From NCBI RefSeq assembly GCF_014649835.1, contig NZ_BMTU01000001.1:682001-746000 (forward strand): 64,000 nt of DNA, written 5' to 3'. Source of the DNA: Streptomyces pilosus. Its GTDB lineage: Bacteria > Actinomycetota > Actinomycetes > Streptomycetales > Streptomycetaceae. Numbering within the stretch: position 1 is the stretch's first letter; every line of letters begins with the position of its first letter. The position numbers and the translations under genes are program-made. The notes under the pieces were generated by a model. It worked only from the letters and a program-made list of their open reading frames with translations. It searched no databases and was not told the origin of the DNA. This document shows positions 18,401-25,376 of the stretch, one piece after another.

Positions 18401-19780
18401 AGCTGGACCGGCAAGCAGGCGATCGACGAACTGGTGCTGGCCCCGGCCGGCGGGCTGTCCGCCCGGGCCGCCGAGGTGCACATCAGCTCCCCGGACGGCG
18501 CGGCGATCGCCGCCGTCGACGACAACGGCTGGGTCCGCTTCCCCGCGATCACCACCGACCGTCTCGACATCACGGTCACCCGGACCGCCCCGCTCACCGT
18601 GCACAACCCGGCGGTCGACGCGGACATGCAGCTGCCGGTGGGCCTGACCGAGGCGTACGTCCCCGCCCTCGACGCCTACCGCACCCCGCAGCCGGACGCC
18701 GGCAGGGAGTTCGCGCTGGAGTGCGGCAAGGGCCCGGTGCTCGCGGTGGACGGCACGCTGCACGAGACGAGCGTGCGGGGCACCGTGCGCGACCTGGTGG
18801 AGCGGCGGCCCGTCCAGGTGACCCTGTGCCAGAGGGGCTCCGACGCCCCCGCGCTCGAGCTGCCGGCCGGAACGCACCGGGTGGAGGGCGGTGACGCGGG
18901 TCCGCTGGCCCTGACCGAGGTGACCCTGACCCGCGGGACCGTGCCGGAGGCCTCGGCCGCCGAGCGCGAGCTGAGGATCCAGGACTGGCTCGGCGACCGG
19001 CGCGAGGTGCGCGTCGGCGCGGGAGCGGCCTCGTACCTCACGATGTACGAGAACCACAACGACGGCTGGAAGGCCACGCTGAACGGTGAGGAGCTCACCG
19101 CGCTGCGGCTGGACGGCTGGCAGCAGGGCTGGCAGGTCCCGGCGGGCGAGGGCGGCACGGTCAAGCTGTCCTACGAGCCGGCGACCACGTACGACGCCGG
19201 GCTGATCGGCAGTGCGGCCGGCATCGCGGTGCTGATCGGTCTGGCCCTGTGGCGCCGCAAGGCCGGCAACCCCGACGCGCCGCAGCCGGCACCCCCGGCG
19301 CCCGGGCTGTGGCTCGGCGCGGTCGCGCTGACGCTGGTGGGCGTGGTGATCGCGGGCTGGTGGGCGCTGCTGGTGCCGGCCCTGGCGGTGCTCGCCTCGC
19401 GGCGGCCCGCGCTGCTGGTGCCGATCGCGCTCACCGGGCTCGCCGGAGCGGGCGTCGCGGCGGCGCTCGGCGCGGGCGAGCCGGTCGGCGCGGGCCACGG
19501 AGCGTACGGCCACGTCGCCCAACTGCTGGCCCTGATCGGCCTGTTCGCCGCCCTGGTGAGCCTCGGCGGTTCGCGGGAGCGGGACCCGGACGGCGTCCGC
19601 CGGGACGACGGACACCCGGACGACAAGACGGGTACCACGGCGGTCCTGCCGCCGGTCGCCGCGCCCGCGCCGGCCGCCGGACCGCATCCGGGGCCCCCGC
19701 CGCCGTCCGCGCCGCGCGCGCGTCCGTTCGTGCCGCCGCCCCCGCGGGGGAGCGGCCCGGGAGGGGGCGGGGCCGTATGA
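15467..19780 (+). CDS. AftD-like alpha-(1->3)-arabinofuranosyltransferase family GT-C protein
   Basis: 1437-residue membrane protein. The first half is a polytopic GT-C enzyme: an early helix (WLLGFWAVVFILFLVAQPG) is followed by an external loop with FDTKLGVTVDP, whose acidic residues suit the metal/donor site of decaprenyl-phosphate sugar transferases. A long extracytoplasmic part (about residues 680-1240) has carbohydrate-binding discoidin-like modules, for example DPVNAFDGNPDTAWAEG and ARNLTDGDLTTAWIAG. Helices return near the C-terminus, ending in a Pro-rich tail. Mycobacterial AftD primes arabinan branches; the polymer made here is not known. ATGA overlaps couple it to both neighbours. 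Confidence 0.85.
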   Translation: MTTTVQAPPPAAVPSRRATAGPPEGPRSRRWLLGFWAVVFILFLVAQPGRQTFDTKLGVTVDPGQFLADLGQLWHNRGSFGGISDQYIGYVWPMLPFYWLADAAQLPVWLAERLWMSLIVSVAFWGALRLAERLRVGSGASRLLAAAAYALWPVFTTVVGSTSAAALPGALLPWVLLPLTDERYTARVAALRSALLVPFMGGVNAASTLASLLPVGLYLLSRPPGPRQRKLIAWWTPAVIVATAWWWIPLLLLGAHGENFLPYIETSRTTTDTMAATEALRGAGNWVAYLHFGEAWLPAGWTVASSALVIVCSALAAGLGLAGLARRDMPERRWLVLTVLVAALVLLAGYGGAFGAPFHSVVQGWLDGWLAPFRNIYKFQTGLALAFFLGLAHLVGVTAQARGTHRVRARRFAPLVAAVLVLPGLLWPYLNGSILTPGSFQEIPKYWQATADWLEKNSPDSRALVVPATAHGIHTWGSTIDQPLDVVADSRWAQRDYVPFGTPGNRRAMDAVERALLTGSAVPGLADYLSRAGIHYVVVRNDLDPDQIGQVPTATVKRTLEQSGYQRAKGLGPVMTGGVIAPGTPLQVEGLYAQQRAVEIYRPAGTNVQRPGQARLLPVADTAVVSGGPEALLPLADRLRGRPAVLTGDAHPGLGTPPVQVVGDGMRRADTRFGLVNANTSYTYTADERNAPDAAQDAGERPHQILPSEGLEHQTVAELRGAEAVTASSYGNWLFHLPQYDPVNAFDGNPDTAWAEGAAGSPDGQWLRIAFDGAYEMPDSLGLTPLPQDGVRAAATRVRVETENGSTTGILRANGTEQRVKAPAGPTDWMKLTIVDSTAERPGLTGAGFSEVDLPDVRVTRLLRLPTDAERSTATAQVVSLHRAADPTGLSLTGSEAGLRRQFDTGTPGTYEVRASAVAVPGEALDRLLYEVAPEQRDRITATADSTARLGAGLSARNLTDGDLTTAWIAGAKPTVRLSWTGKQAIDELVLAPAGGLSARAAEVHISSPDGAAIAAVDDNGWVRFPAITTDRLDITVTRTAPLTVHNPAVDADMQLPVGLTEAYVPALDAYRTPQPDAGREFALECGKGPVLAVDGTLHETSVRGTVRDLVERRPVQVTLCQRGSDAPALELPAGTHRVEGGDAGPLALTEVTLTRGTVPEASAAERELRIQDWLGDRREVRVGAGAASYLTMYENHNDGWKATLNGEELTALRLDGWQQGWQVPAGEGGTVKLSYEPATTYDAGLIGSAAGIAVLIGLALWRRKAGNPDAPQPAPPAPGLWLGAVALTLVGVVIAGWWALLVPALAVLASRRPALLVPIALTGLAGAGVAAALGAGEPVGAGHGAYGHVAQLLALIGLFAALVSLGGSRERDPDGVRRDDGHPDDKTGTTAVLPPVAAPAPAAGPHPGPPPPSAPRARPFVPPPPRGSGPGGGGAV

Positions 19781-21036
19781 CCACGCCCCTGCGCATCCCC
19801 TTCCCCGTCGTCGACGAGGTGTCACGGCACTGCGACCGGGAGGCGGAGCCGAACACGGTGCTCATCGAGGTGCACCTCCCCGGTGACCTCGACCCCGGGC
19901 GCCTGCGCAAGGCGTTCACCGAGGCGCTGCGGCGCCACCCGCGCAGTCTCGCGCGGGAGGCGCCGGGGCCCTGGTACCGGCGCCGCTACGAGTGGGAGCT
20001 GACCGACGAACCGGACGTGGAGGTGGTGAGCTTCCCGCCGCCGGGGAAGGACGCGCTGCGGGACGCCCGGGCCCGGGCGCTCACCCAGGCGCCCCCGCTC
20101 GCCCAGTCCCCGCCGGTCCGGCTGGAGGTGGTCGCCGGGGAGGAGGGCACCGCTCTCGTCCTCACCGTCAACCACACCGCCCTGGACGGCCCCGCCTGCC
20201 TGCGCGTGCTGGCCACGGCCGCGGAGCTGTACGGCGGCCGGGACAACGCCCCGGCCGCCCCGCCGGTGCGTCCCCCCGACGTGCCGCAGGGTCCGCCGGA
20301 CACGCCCTCCCACTGGACCCCGCCGGCCCGGGTGGCGCGGGGCACGCCGGAGGCGACGCGGGGCAACGGCCTGCTCCTGACCGAGCTGGCGCTGCCGCAC
20401 CGGCCGAAGGGCTCCCCGTACACGGTCAACGACCAGCTGATGGTCGCCACCGCCCTGACCATCGCCCACTGGAACCGGGAGCGGGGGGCGGCGCGCCGCC
20501 CCCTGCGCATCACCATGCCGGTCGACGACCGTCCCCGGGACGCCTCGATGCCCATCGGCAACGGCACCCGGCTGGTGGAGGTGCCGTTCGCGCCCGAGGA
20601 GCTGGACGGGGACGACCTGCGGGAGCTGCTGCGCCGCACCGCCCTGCGCACCCGCGCGCTGAAGGCGCTGCCGCGCCCGCAGCTCGGCCACGGCGCCCGG
20701 CTGCTCACCGCCCCCTGGGCGCCGGTCACCTGCCGGGCCGCGTTCATCAGGGGCCTGCGCAGGGCGGCGGCGCCCTGGACGTCGACGACGCTGCTGAGCA
20801 ACATCGGCCGCATCCCCTACGCGCTGGACTTCGGGGACGGGGCGGGCCGGGCCCGGGCGGTGTGGTTCTCGGCGCCGGCCCAGATGCCCCGCGGCCTCAC
20901 CTTCACCACGGCGTCGACCGAGGGCCGGCTCCACCTGGCGCTGCGCTGGTCGCGGGCGCTGCTCGGCAGCGGTGACGGCGACCGTCTGCTCGACCTGTTC
21001 GCGCACCACCTGCACTCCACGGAGGCGACCGAGTGA
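19777..21036 (+). CDS. Condensation-domain/PapA-like acyltransferase
   Basis: 419-residue protein resembling a stand-alone condensation domain. The catalytic HxxxDG motif is present as NHTALDG (His133, Asp137, Gly138), and the N-terminal EVHLPGDLDPGRLRKAF plus a later NDQLMVATALTIAHWN stretch fit the two-lobed fold of PapA-type and wax-ester-synthase acyltransferases. It probably transfers an acyl group from a thioester to a hydroxyl or amine, likely on the glycan or a lipid made by this cluster. It is coupled to the GT-C gene upstream and the methyltransferase downstream. Confidence 0.7.
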   Translation: MTTPLRIPFPVVDEVSRHCDREAEPNTVLIEVHLPGDLDPGRLRKAFTEALRRHPRSLAREAPGPWYRRRYEWELTDEPDVEVVSFPPPGKDALRDARARALTQAPPLAQSPPVRLEVVAGEEGTALVLTVNHTALDGPACLRVLATAAELYGGRDNAPAAPPVRPPDVPQGPPDTPSHWTPPARVARGTPEATRGNGLLLTELALPHRPKGSPYTVNDQLMVATALTIAHWNRERGAARRPLRITMPVDDRPRDASMPIGNGTRLVEVPFAPEELDGDDLRELLRRTALRTRALKALPRPQLGHGARLLTAPWAPVTCRAAFIRGLRRAAAPWTSTTLLSNIGRIPYALDFGDGAGRARAVWFSAPAQMPRGLTFTTASTEGRLHLALRWSRALLGSGDGDRLLDLFAHHLHSTEATE

Positions 21037-21767
21037 CCAGCACCGCTTCCCCTCCCCGCGACCTGCGCGACTTCTACGAGAACCCGTCCGTGCCGGTCGC
21101 CTCGGGCCCCTCCCGCAGCCGCCGCCAGGCCCGCATGCTGGCCCGCGCGCTCGGCCCGGCCTCCGCCGGCCCGCGCACGGTCCTCGACATCGGCTGCGGC
21201 GACGGTACGGCGGCCGCGACCGCCGCCCCGTACCTGCGCGGTCACCGGCTGGTCGGCGTCGACTGGTCGCAGGACGCCCTCGCCCGTGCCCGCACCCGGC
21301 TGACCCACGCGGTGCGCGGTGAACTCAGCGGCGGCGGACTGCCGTTCGCCGCGGAGTCGGCGGACGCGGTGCTGTTCAGCGAGGTGATCGAGCACCTCGT
21401 CGACCCGGACGCGGCGCTGGACGAGCTCCGGCGCGTGCTGCGCCCCGGCGGCCACCTGATGCTGTCCACGCCGAACCTCGCCGCCTGGTACAACCGCCTG
21501 CTCCTGCTGGCCGGGGTGCAGCCGGTGTTCTCCGAGGTCAGCCTGCGCGGCATCCACGGCCGGCCCGGCTCGGAGGTGGTGGGACACCTCCGGCTCTACA
21601 CGGCGCGCGCCCTGCGGGAGTTCGTCGCCGCGTCCGGCTTCACCGTCGTACGGCTGGAGGGCGCCCCCTTCCACGGCGTGCCCCGTGCGCTGCGGCCGCT
21701 GGACCGGCTGGCGTGTGCCAGACCACCGCTCTCCTCGATCCTGCTGCTGCACGCGCGGCGCACGTAA
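21033..21767 (+). CDS. Class I SAM-dependent methyltransferase (Methyltransf_11/25 type)
   Basis: 244 residues with VLDIGCGDGTAAATAAPYL (motif I), LVGVDWSQDAL, SADAVLFSEVIEHLVDPD (motif II) and HLMLSTPN. The substrate is not evident; membership of the coupled glycan operon suggests sugar or lipid O-methylation. The GTG start overlaps the previous stop (GTGA). Confidence 0.86.
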   Translation: MTSTASPPRDLRDFYENPSVPVASGPSRSRRQARMLARALGPASAGPRTVLDIGCGDGTAAATAAPYLRGHRLVGVDWSQDALARARTRLTHAVRGELSGGGLPFAAESADAVLFSEVIEHLVDPDAALDELRRVLRPGGHLMLSTPNLAAWYNRLLLLAGVQPVFSEVSLRGIHGRPGSEVVGHLRLYTARALREFVAASGFTVVRLEGAPFHGVPRALRPLDRLACARPPLSSILLLHARRT

Positions 21768-21783
21768 GGGGGGCCGGGGGAAC

Positions 21784-22710
21784 ATGTGGTGGGGAGTGGC
21801 CGCGGCCCTGTTGGCGAACGTCCTGTACAGCGGCGGGTTCGTCCTGGAGAAGCGGGCGCTGGCGAACCTGCCCGAGGTGTCGGTCCGCCGGCCGGTGCGG
21901 CTGCTGGGGCTGGTGGTGAGCAGCCCGCTGTGGATCGCCGGCTCGCTGGCCCTCGCGTCCGGCTTCGCCGCCCAGCTCGCCGTGTACCGCACGCTGCCGA
22001 TCGCCGCCGCGCAGGGCATCTTCGTCTCCGGGCTCGTCCTGCTGGTGCTGCTGTCCGCGCGGCTGCTGGGCGAGGAGACCAGCGGCCGGGAACGGTACGC
22101 GCTCGGCGCCATCCTGCTGGCCCTGCTGATGGTGGTGCTGTCGCTGCGGGAGAGCGGCACCGGCGCCGACGCCGTGGGACAGGACGCGCCCTATCCGCTG
22201 ATCCTGCTGGTGTGCGTGCCGGCGCTGGCGTCCGGGGTGTGGCTGTACCTCTCCGCCGAGCGCAACGCCCGCCACCGGCACCGGCGGCCCACCACCGGTG
22301 TCGAGTACGGCGTGGCCGTCGGCCTGCTCTACGGGGTCAGCTCGCTCGCCGTCAAGGGCGTCTCCAGTCACCTGGTGTCCGACGGGATCGGCGGCGCCGT
22401 CCTCGGCCTGCTGGGCTCCCCGTACCCGTACCTGCTGGCGTTCACCGGCGTGTTCGGGCTGGTGATGTCGCAGGCGGCGCTGCAGCGCTGCCGGGCCTCG
22501 CTGATCGTGCCGGTGTGCACGACCGTGAGCTGCGTGTTCACGGCGGTGCTCGGCACCCTGTCGTTCGGCGAGCAACTCCCGGACGATCCCCTGCGACTGG
22601 CCCTGCGCGTCACCGGCACCGTGCTCGCGGTCGCCGTCCTGCTGGCCATGCCCAAGCACGACACCGCACCACAACCCGCTGTTCCGGCGAAGGAGTTGAC
22701 CCGTTCGTGA
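21784..22710 (+). CDS. DMT (EamA-like) superfamily membrane protein
   Basis: 308 residues with about nine to ten helices in two halves, starting MWWGVAAALLANVLYSGGFV and with LYGVSSLAVKG in the second repeat. Such proteins move small metabolites or, in envelope clusters, can act as small flippase-like subunits for lipid-linked sugars. The latter would fit here (inference). A weak G-rich ribosome site precedes the ATG; the stop overlaps the Trm112-like start (GTGA). Confidence 0.8.
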   Translation: MWWGVAAALLANVLYSGGFVLEKRALANLPEVSVRRPVRLLGLVVSSPLWIAGSLALASGFAAQLAVYRTLPIAAAQGIFVSGLVLLVLLSARLLGEETSGRERYALGAILLALLMVVLSLRESGTGADAVGQDAPYPLILLVCVPALASGVWLYLSAERNARHRHRRPTTGVEYGVAVGLLYGVSSLAVKGVSSHLVSDGIGGAVLGLLGSPYPYLLAFTGVFGLVMSQAALQRCRASLIVPVCTTVSCVFTAVLGTLSFGEQLPDDPLRLALRVTGTVLAVAVLLAMPKHDTAPQPAVPAKELTRS

Positions 22711-22946
22711 AACCCGACGACCCGCTGCTGAGAATCCTGGCCTGCCCGCTCGACAAGGGGCCGCTGCACCTGCTCGCACCGGACGACGACGGCGAGGGGG
22801 CGCTCTACAACCCGCGTCTGCGCCGCCGCTACCCCATCGTGGACGGCATCCCCCAGCTCCTGCCGTCGTCCGGGGAGCAGGTGCCGGAGGAGGAGCACGA
22901 GACACTGCTGACACGGGTGGCCGGAACGCCGGGGACGAGACCATGA
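22707..22946 (+). CDS. Trm112-family small protein (YcaR-like)
   Basis: 79 residues: LRILACPLDKGPLHLL at the start and RRRYPIVDGIPQLLP in the middle are hallmarks of the bacterial Trm112/UPF0434 fold. Trm112 proteins bind and activate SAM methyltransferases. Only one Cys of the usual metal-binding pair remains (CPLDKG instead of CPxCKG), as in many bacterial members. It lies between a membrane protein and the FkbM methyltransferase with four-base overlaps on both sides, so a partner methyltransferase in this operon is likely. Confidence 0.82.
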   Translation: MKPDDPLLRILACPLDKGPLHLLAPDDDGEGALYNPRLRRRYPIVDGIPQLLPSSGEQVPEEEHETLLTRVAGTPGTRP

Positions 22947-23782
22947 CGACGACACGGCGCACGCTCGCCGCCCGGGTGGCCTCCTTCCTGCCCACGCGCG
23001 TGGTGGCCGCCACGGCCAGGGCGGTCTACCCCCGCTACGAACCCGAGCTGGCCCGCCTCGGCGACCTGTGCCCGGCGGACTGCGGCACGGCGGTGGACGT
23101 CGGCGGCTGGTACGGCCCGTGGACCCACCGGCTGGCGTCGCGCGCCCGCCGGGTGGTCACCCTCGAACCGGTCCCCCACCTGGCCCGGCTGCTCACCGCG
23201 ACCGCCCCGCCGAACGTGCGGGTGATCCGCGCGGCGGCCTCCGACGAGCCCGGCACCGCCCGCCTGTGGCTGCCCCCGGGCGACGGCGGCGACCGGGGTG
23301 TGTCGTCCCTGATCCGCCGGGACATCCACGGCCACGGCGTCGACGTCACCTGCCTGGCGCTCGACGACCTCGAACTGACGGACGTCGGCTTCATGAAGAT
23401 CGACGTGGACGGCAACGAGGCGGCGGTCCTGCGCGGGGCCACGGGAATCCTGACCCGCGACCGCCCGGCCCTGTTCGTGGAGCTGGAGTCCCGCATCCAG
23501 CCGATCGGGCCCGTGGTGACCCAGCTGGCCGAGCTGGGGTACGCGGGCTGGGTGCTGCCCGCCGACGCCTGGGTCCCGCTGTCGGACTTCCCGCTGGAGG
23601 CCCACCAGGAGCGCACCGCGTACGTCGTCGACCACGGCCTGCTGCGCCGGGTGCTGCCCCACGACGCGCTCCGGGGCCCGCGCTACGTCAACTCCGTGCT
23701 GTTCCTCCCGGACGGCCGCCGCCCCGGAGCGCCCCCGGTGGGCGACGATGGTTCCCGTGCCGACCGGAAGACGCCCCAGTAG
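22943..23782 (+). CDS. FkbM family methyltransferase
   Basis: 279 residues. AVDVGGWYGPWTHRL gives SAM motif I, VVTLEPVPHLARLL the acidic strand-2 end, and MKIDVDGNEAAVLRGA the diagnostic FkbM signature. FkbM enzymes methylate hydroxyls of sugars and polyketides. It is the third methyltransferase of the operon, and directly follows the Trm112-like gene. The start overlaps that gene (ATGA); the 3' end overlaps the following unknown gene. Confidence 0.88.
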   Translation: MTTTRRTLAARVASFLPTRVVAATARAVYPRYEPELARLGDLCPADCGTAVDVGGWYGPWTHRLASRARRVVTLEPVPHLARLLTATAPPNVRVIRAAASDEPGTARLWLPPGDGGDRGVSSLIRRDIHGHGVDVTCLALDDLELTDVGFMKIDVDGNEAAVLRGATGILTRDRPALFVELESRIQPIGPVVTQLAELGYAGWVLPADAWVPLSDFPLEAHQERTAYVVDHGLLRRVLPHDALRGPRYVNSVLFLPDGRRPGAPPVGDDGSRADRKTPQ

Positions 23783-24359
23783 ACCGTTCACCCCGCTGGA
23801 CTTCCAGCTCGTCCTGCTGCGCCGCATGGCCGACCACAGTCCCGGCCCGGTGGAGGACGCCCGGCGCTCGCTGGGCGCCTCCCTCGCGGACATGCGCGAG
23901 GCCAACCGGCGCTGGCAGGCGATGGTCCGCTCGCCGCACCCCCGCCCGGCCCTGTCGCGGTACCGGTCGGTGCTCGGCGAACCCGAGTCGCGGTCCCCGC
24001 GCAGGATCGGCGACCTGGACTGCGAGGCATGGCGGTGGCCGCTGCCGCTCTGGCCCGGCCTGCGCTTCGAGGTGCTGGCCCCGGCGGCCGGCGGCGCGGT
24101 GTGGAACGCGTGGCTGGTCCGCGCGCCGGGCGCCCCGGCGCCCGTCCTGCGCACGGTGGAGGACCTCACACCCTGGTCCTGCACGGTGGACGAGGCCGCC
24201 CGCGCTTTCGCACCCGCCCGCCCTCTGGAGGGCTCGGCCCCCACCCGGTGGGGACTCGCCTTCACCGCCCCCGACGCCGGCGGCCTACCGCGCGAGGTGG
24301 TCGCCGAGTTCACCTGGGGGCTGCTCCAGCGGACGGCGGTCAGCGGGCCGCGGCCCTGA
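23748..24359 (+). CDS. Hypothetical protein at the end of the glycan operon
   Basis: 203 residues, soluble, no signal peptide or helix of membrane length. Sequence features are an N-terminal FTPLDFQLVLLRRMADHSPG helical part and a Trp-rich beta part (CEAWRWPLPLWPGLRFEV). I do not recognise a catalytic motif. It overlaps the FkbM gene by up to 35 bases (a GTG at 23757 is an alternative start), so it is co-translated with the cluster. Its 3' end overlaps the convergent ATP-grasp gene by 20 bases. Confidence 0.65.
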   Translation: MVPVPTGRRPSRPFTPLDFQLVLLRRMADHSPGPVEDARRSLGASLADMREANRRWQAMVRSPHPRPALSRYRSVLGEPESRSPRRIGDLDCEAWRWPLPLWPGLRFEVLAPAAGGAVWNAWLVRAPGAPAPVLRTVEDLTPWSCTVDEAARAFAPARPLEGSAPTRWGLAFTAPDAGGLPREVVAEFTWGLLQRTAVSGPRP

Positions 24360-25212
24360 GGATCTCCTCCACGACCCGCGGCACCGACTCCGGGTGCAGC
24401 CACAGGAACAGGTTCGGCTCGACGAGCTCCAGCTCCATCACGCGGGGCAGGCCGTCCTCCCCGTCGACGAGGTCGACGCGCGCGTACAGCGGCTCGGACG
24501 TGCCGGGCACACAGGCCAGCGCCTGCCGGGCGACGGCGGTCTCGGCGGGGCTCGGGGTCCAGTCGGTCAGCCCGGGGTGCGCCACCTTGCGCCGGTCGTA
24601 GGGGGTGCCGGGGGCGAGCACCGGCCCCTTGCGGCTCGCGTGCAGCAGGGTCCCCCCGACGTACTGCAGCGCCCGCTCGCCGGTGGTGTCGATGCCGCGC
24701 ACGTAGGGCTGCACCATCGCGGTGAACCCCTCGGCGTGCAGGCGCCGCACGTGCCCCGCGGCGGCGGCGTGCTCGCCGGGTGCGTAACGGGCGGCGAACC
24801 GGGCACCGGCCCCGGACGCCGGCTTGACCACGTACTCGTGGCCGTCGGGGAGGTCGAGGGCGTCCCCGGGCGCCAGGTACCGGGTCTCCACCACCGGCAC
24901 CCCGGCGGCGGCCAGGTCCCCCAGGTAGCGCTTGTCGGTGTTCCACCGCACCACGTCCGCCGGGTTGGCCAGCCGGGTCACCGCGCCGCACCGCTCGGCC
25001 CACGCGGTGAACTCCGCCGCCCGCCAGCTGTAGTCCCAGGTCGAGCGGATCACGACGAGATCGAACCCCGCCCAGTCCACGTCACCGTCGTCCCACACCT
25101 CGGCGGACGCCTCCGCCCCGGCCTCCCCCAAAGCCCGCACCAGCCCCGGCAGATCCCGGTCCTCGGCCACCTCGGGCCCGGGCCTGCAGGTCACCAGCGC
25201 GACACGGGACAC
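24340..25212 (-). CDS. ATP-grasp domain protein (RimK/GshB-like)
   Basis: 290 residues. An N-terminal Rossmann-like part (VALVTCRPGPEV, VVIRSTWDY) is followed by ATP-grasp elements: WNTDKRYLGDLAAAGVPVV, YVVKPASGAGARF and the acidic metal site MELELVEPNLFLW. Such proteins join a carboxylate to an amine or thiol via acyl-phosphate; the substrates here are unknown. The GTG at 25212 is chosen because a G-rich site (GGGGAG) lies upstream. It is convergent with the glycan operon and overlaps its last gene by 20 bases. Confidence 0.82.
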   Translation of the reverse strand: MSRVALVTCRPGPEVAEDRDLPGLVRALGEAGAEASAEVWDDGDVDWAGFDLVVIRSTWDYSWRAAEFTAWAERCGAVTRLANPADVVRWNTDKRYLGDLAAAGVPVVETRYLAPGDALDLPDGHEYVVKPASGAGARFAARYAPGEHAAAAGHVRRLHAEGFTAMVQPYVRGIDTTGERALQYVGGTLLHASRKGPVLAPGTPYDRRKVAHPGLTDWTPSPAETAVARQALACVPGTSEPLYARVDLVDGEDGLPRVMELELVEPNLFLWLHPESVPRVVEEILRAAAR

Positions 25213-25227
25213 GACGACCCACTCCCC

Positions 25228-25254
25228 ACACGAACGACACGAACGACACGAAGA
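25228..25254. repeat. 9-bp tandem repeat (ACACGAACG, three copies)
   Basis: Three consecutive 9-bp units, the last with two differences, lie just upstream of the ATP-grasp start in the divergent gap with the MerR-PP2C gene. No function is assigned. Confidence 0.6.
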
Positions 25255-25313
25255 CCGCAACGACCGACCGGCGAGCAGGCTAACAACCGTCCCCGGGAAC
25301 CACGAGAGGCGGC

Positions 25314-25344
25314 TTGACCTTCACCTTCGGGGAAGCCCCAGCAT
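25314..25344 (+). promoter_or_regulatory. MerR-type promoter/operator (19-bp spacer) of the MerR-PP2C gene
   Basis: TTGACC (25314-25319) and CAGCAT (25339-25344) are separated by 19 bp, the lengthened spacer typical of MerR-controlled promoters. The spacer contains the dyad CTTC-ggg-GAAG (25325-25335). The gene downstream encodes a MerR-type domain, so autoregulation by DNA untwisting is likely. It also argues for the ATG at 25377 over the GTG at 25347, which would lie almost at the transcription start. Confidence 0.65.
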
Positions 25345-25376
25345 CGGTGGCGGAACGCGAGAACGGCGAGGGGGAG

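Noticed and set aside
16097..19825. 1242-codon minus-strand frame opposite the AftD-like gene
   Set aside because: Composition is His/Arg/Gly/Gln-rich without motifs, and the plus-strand frame is a recognised family.
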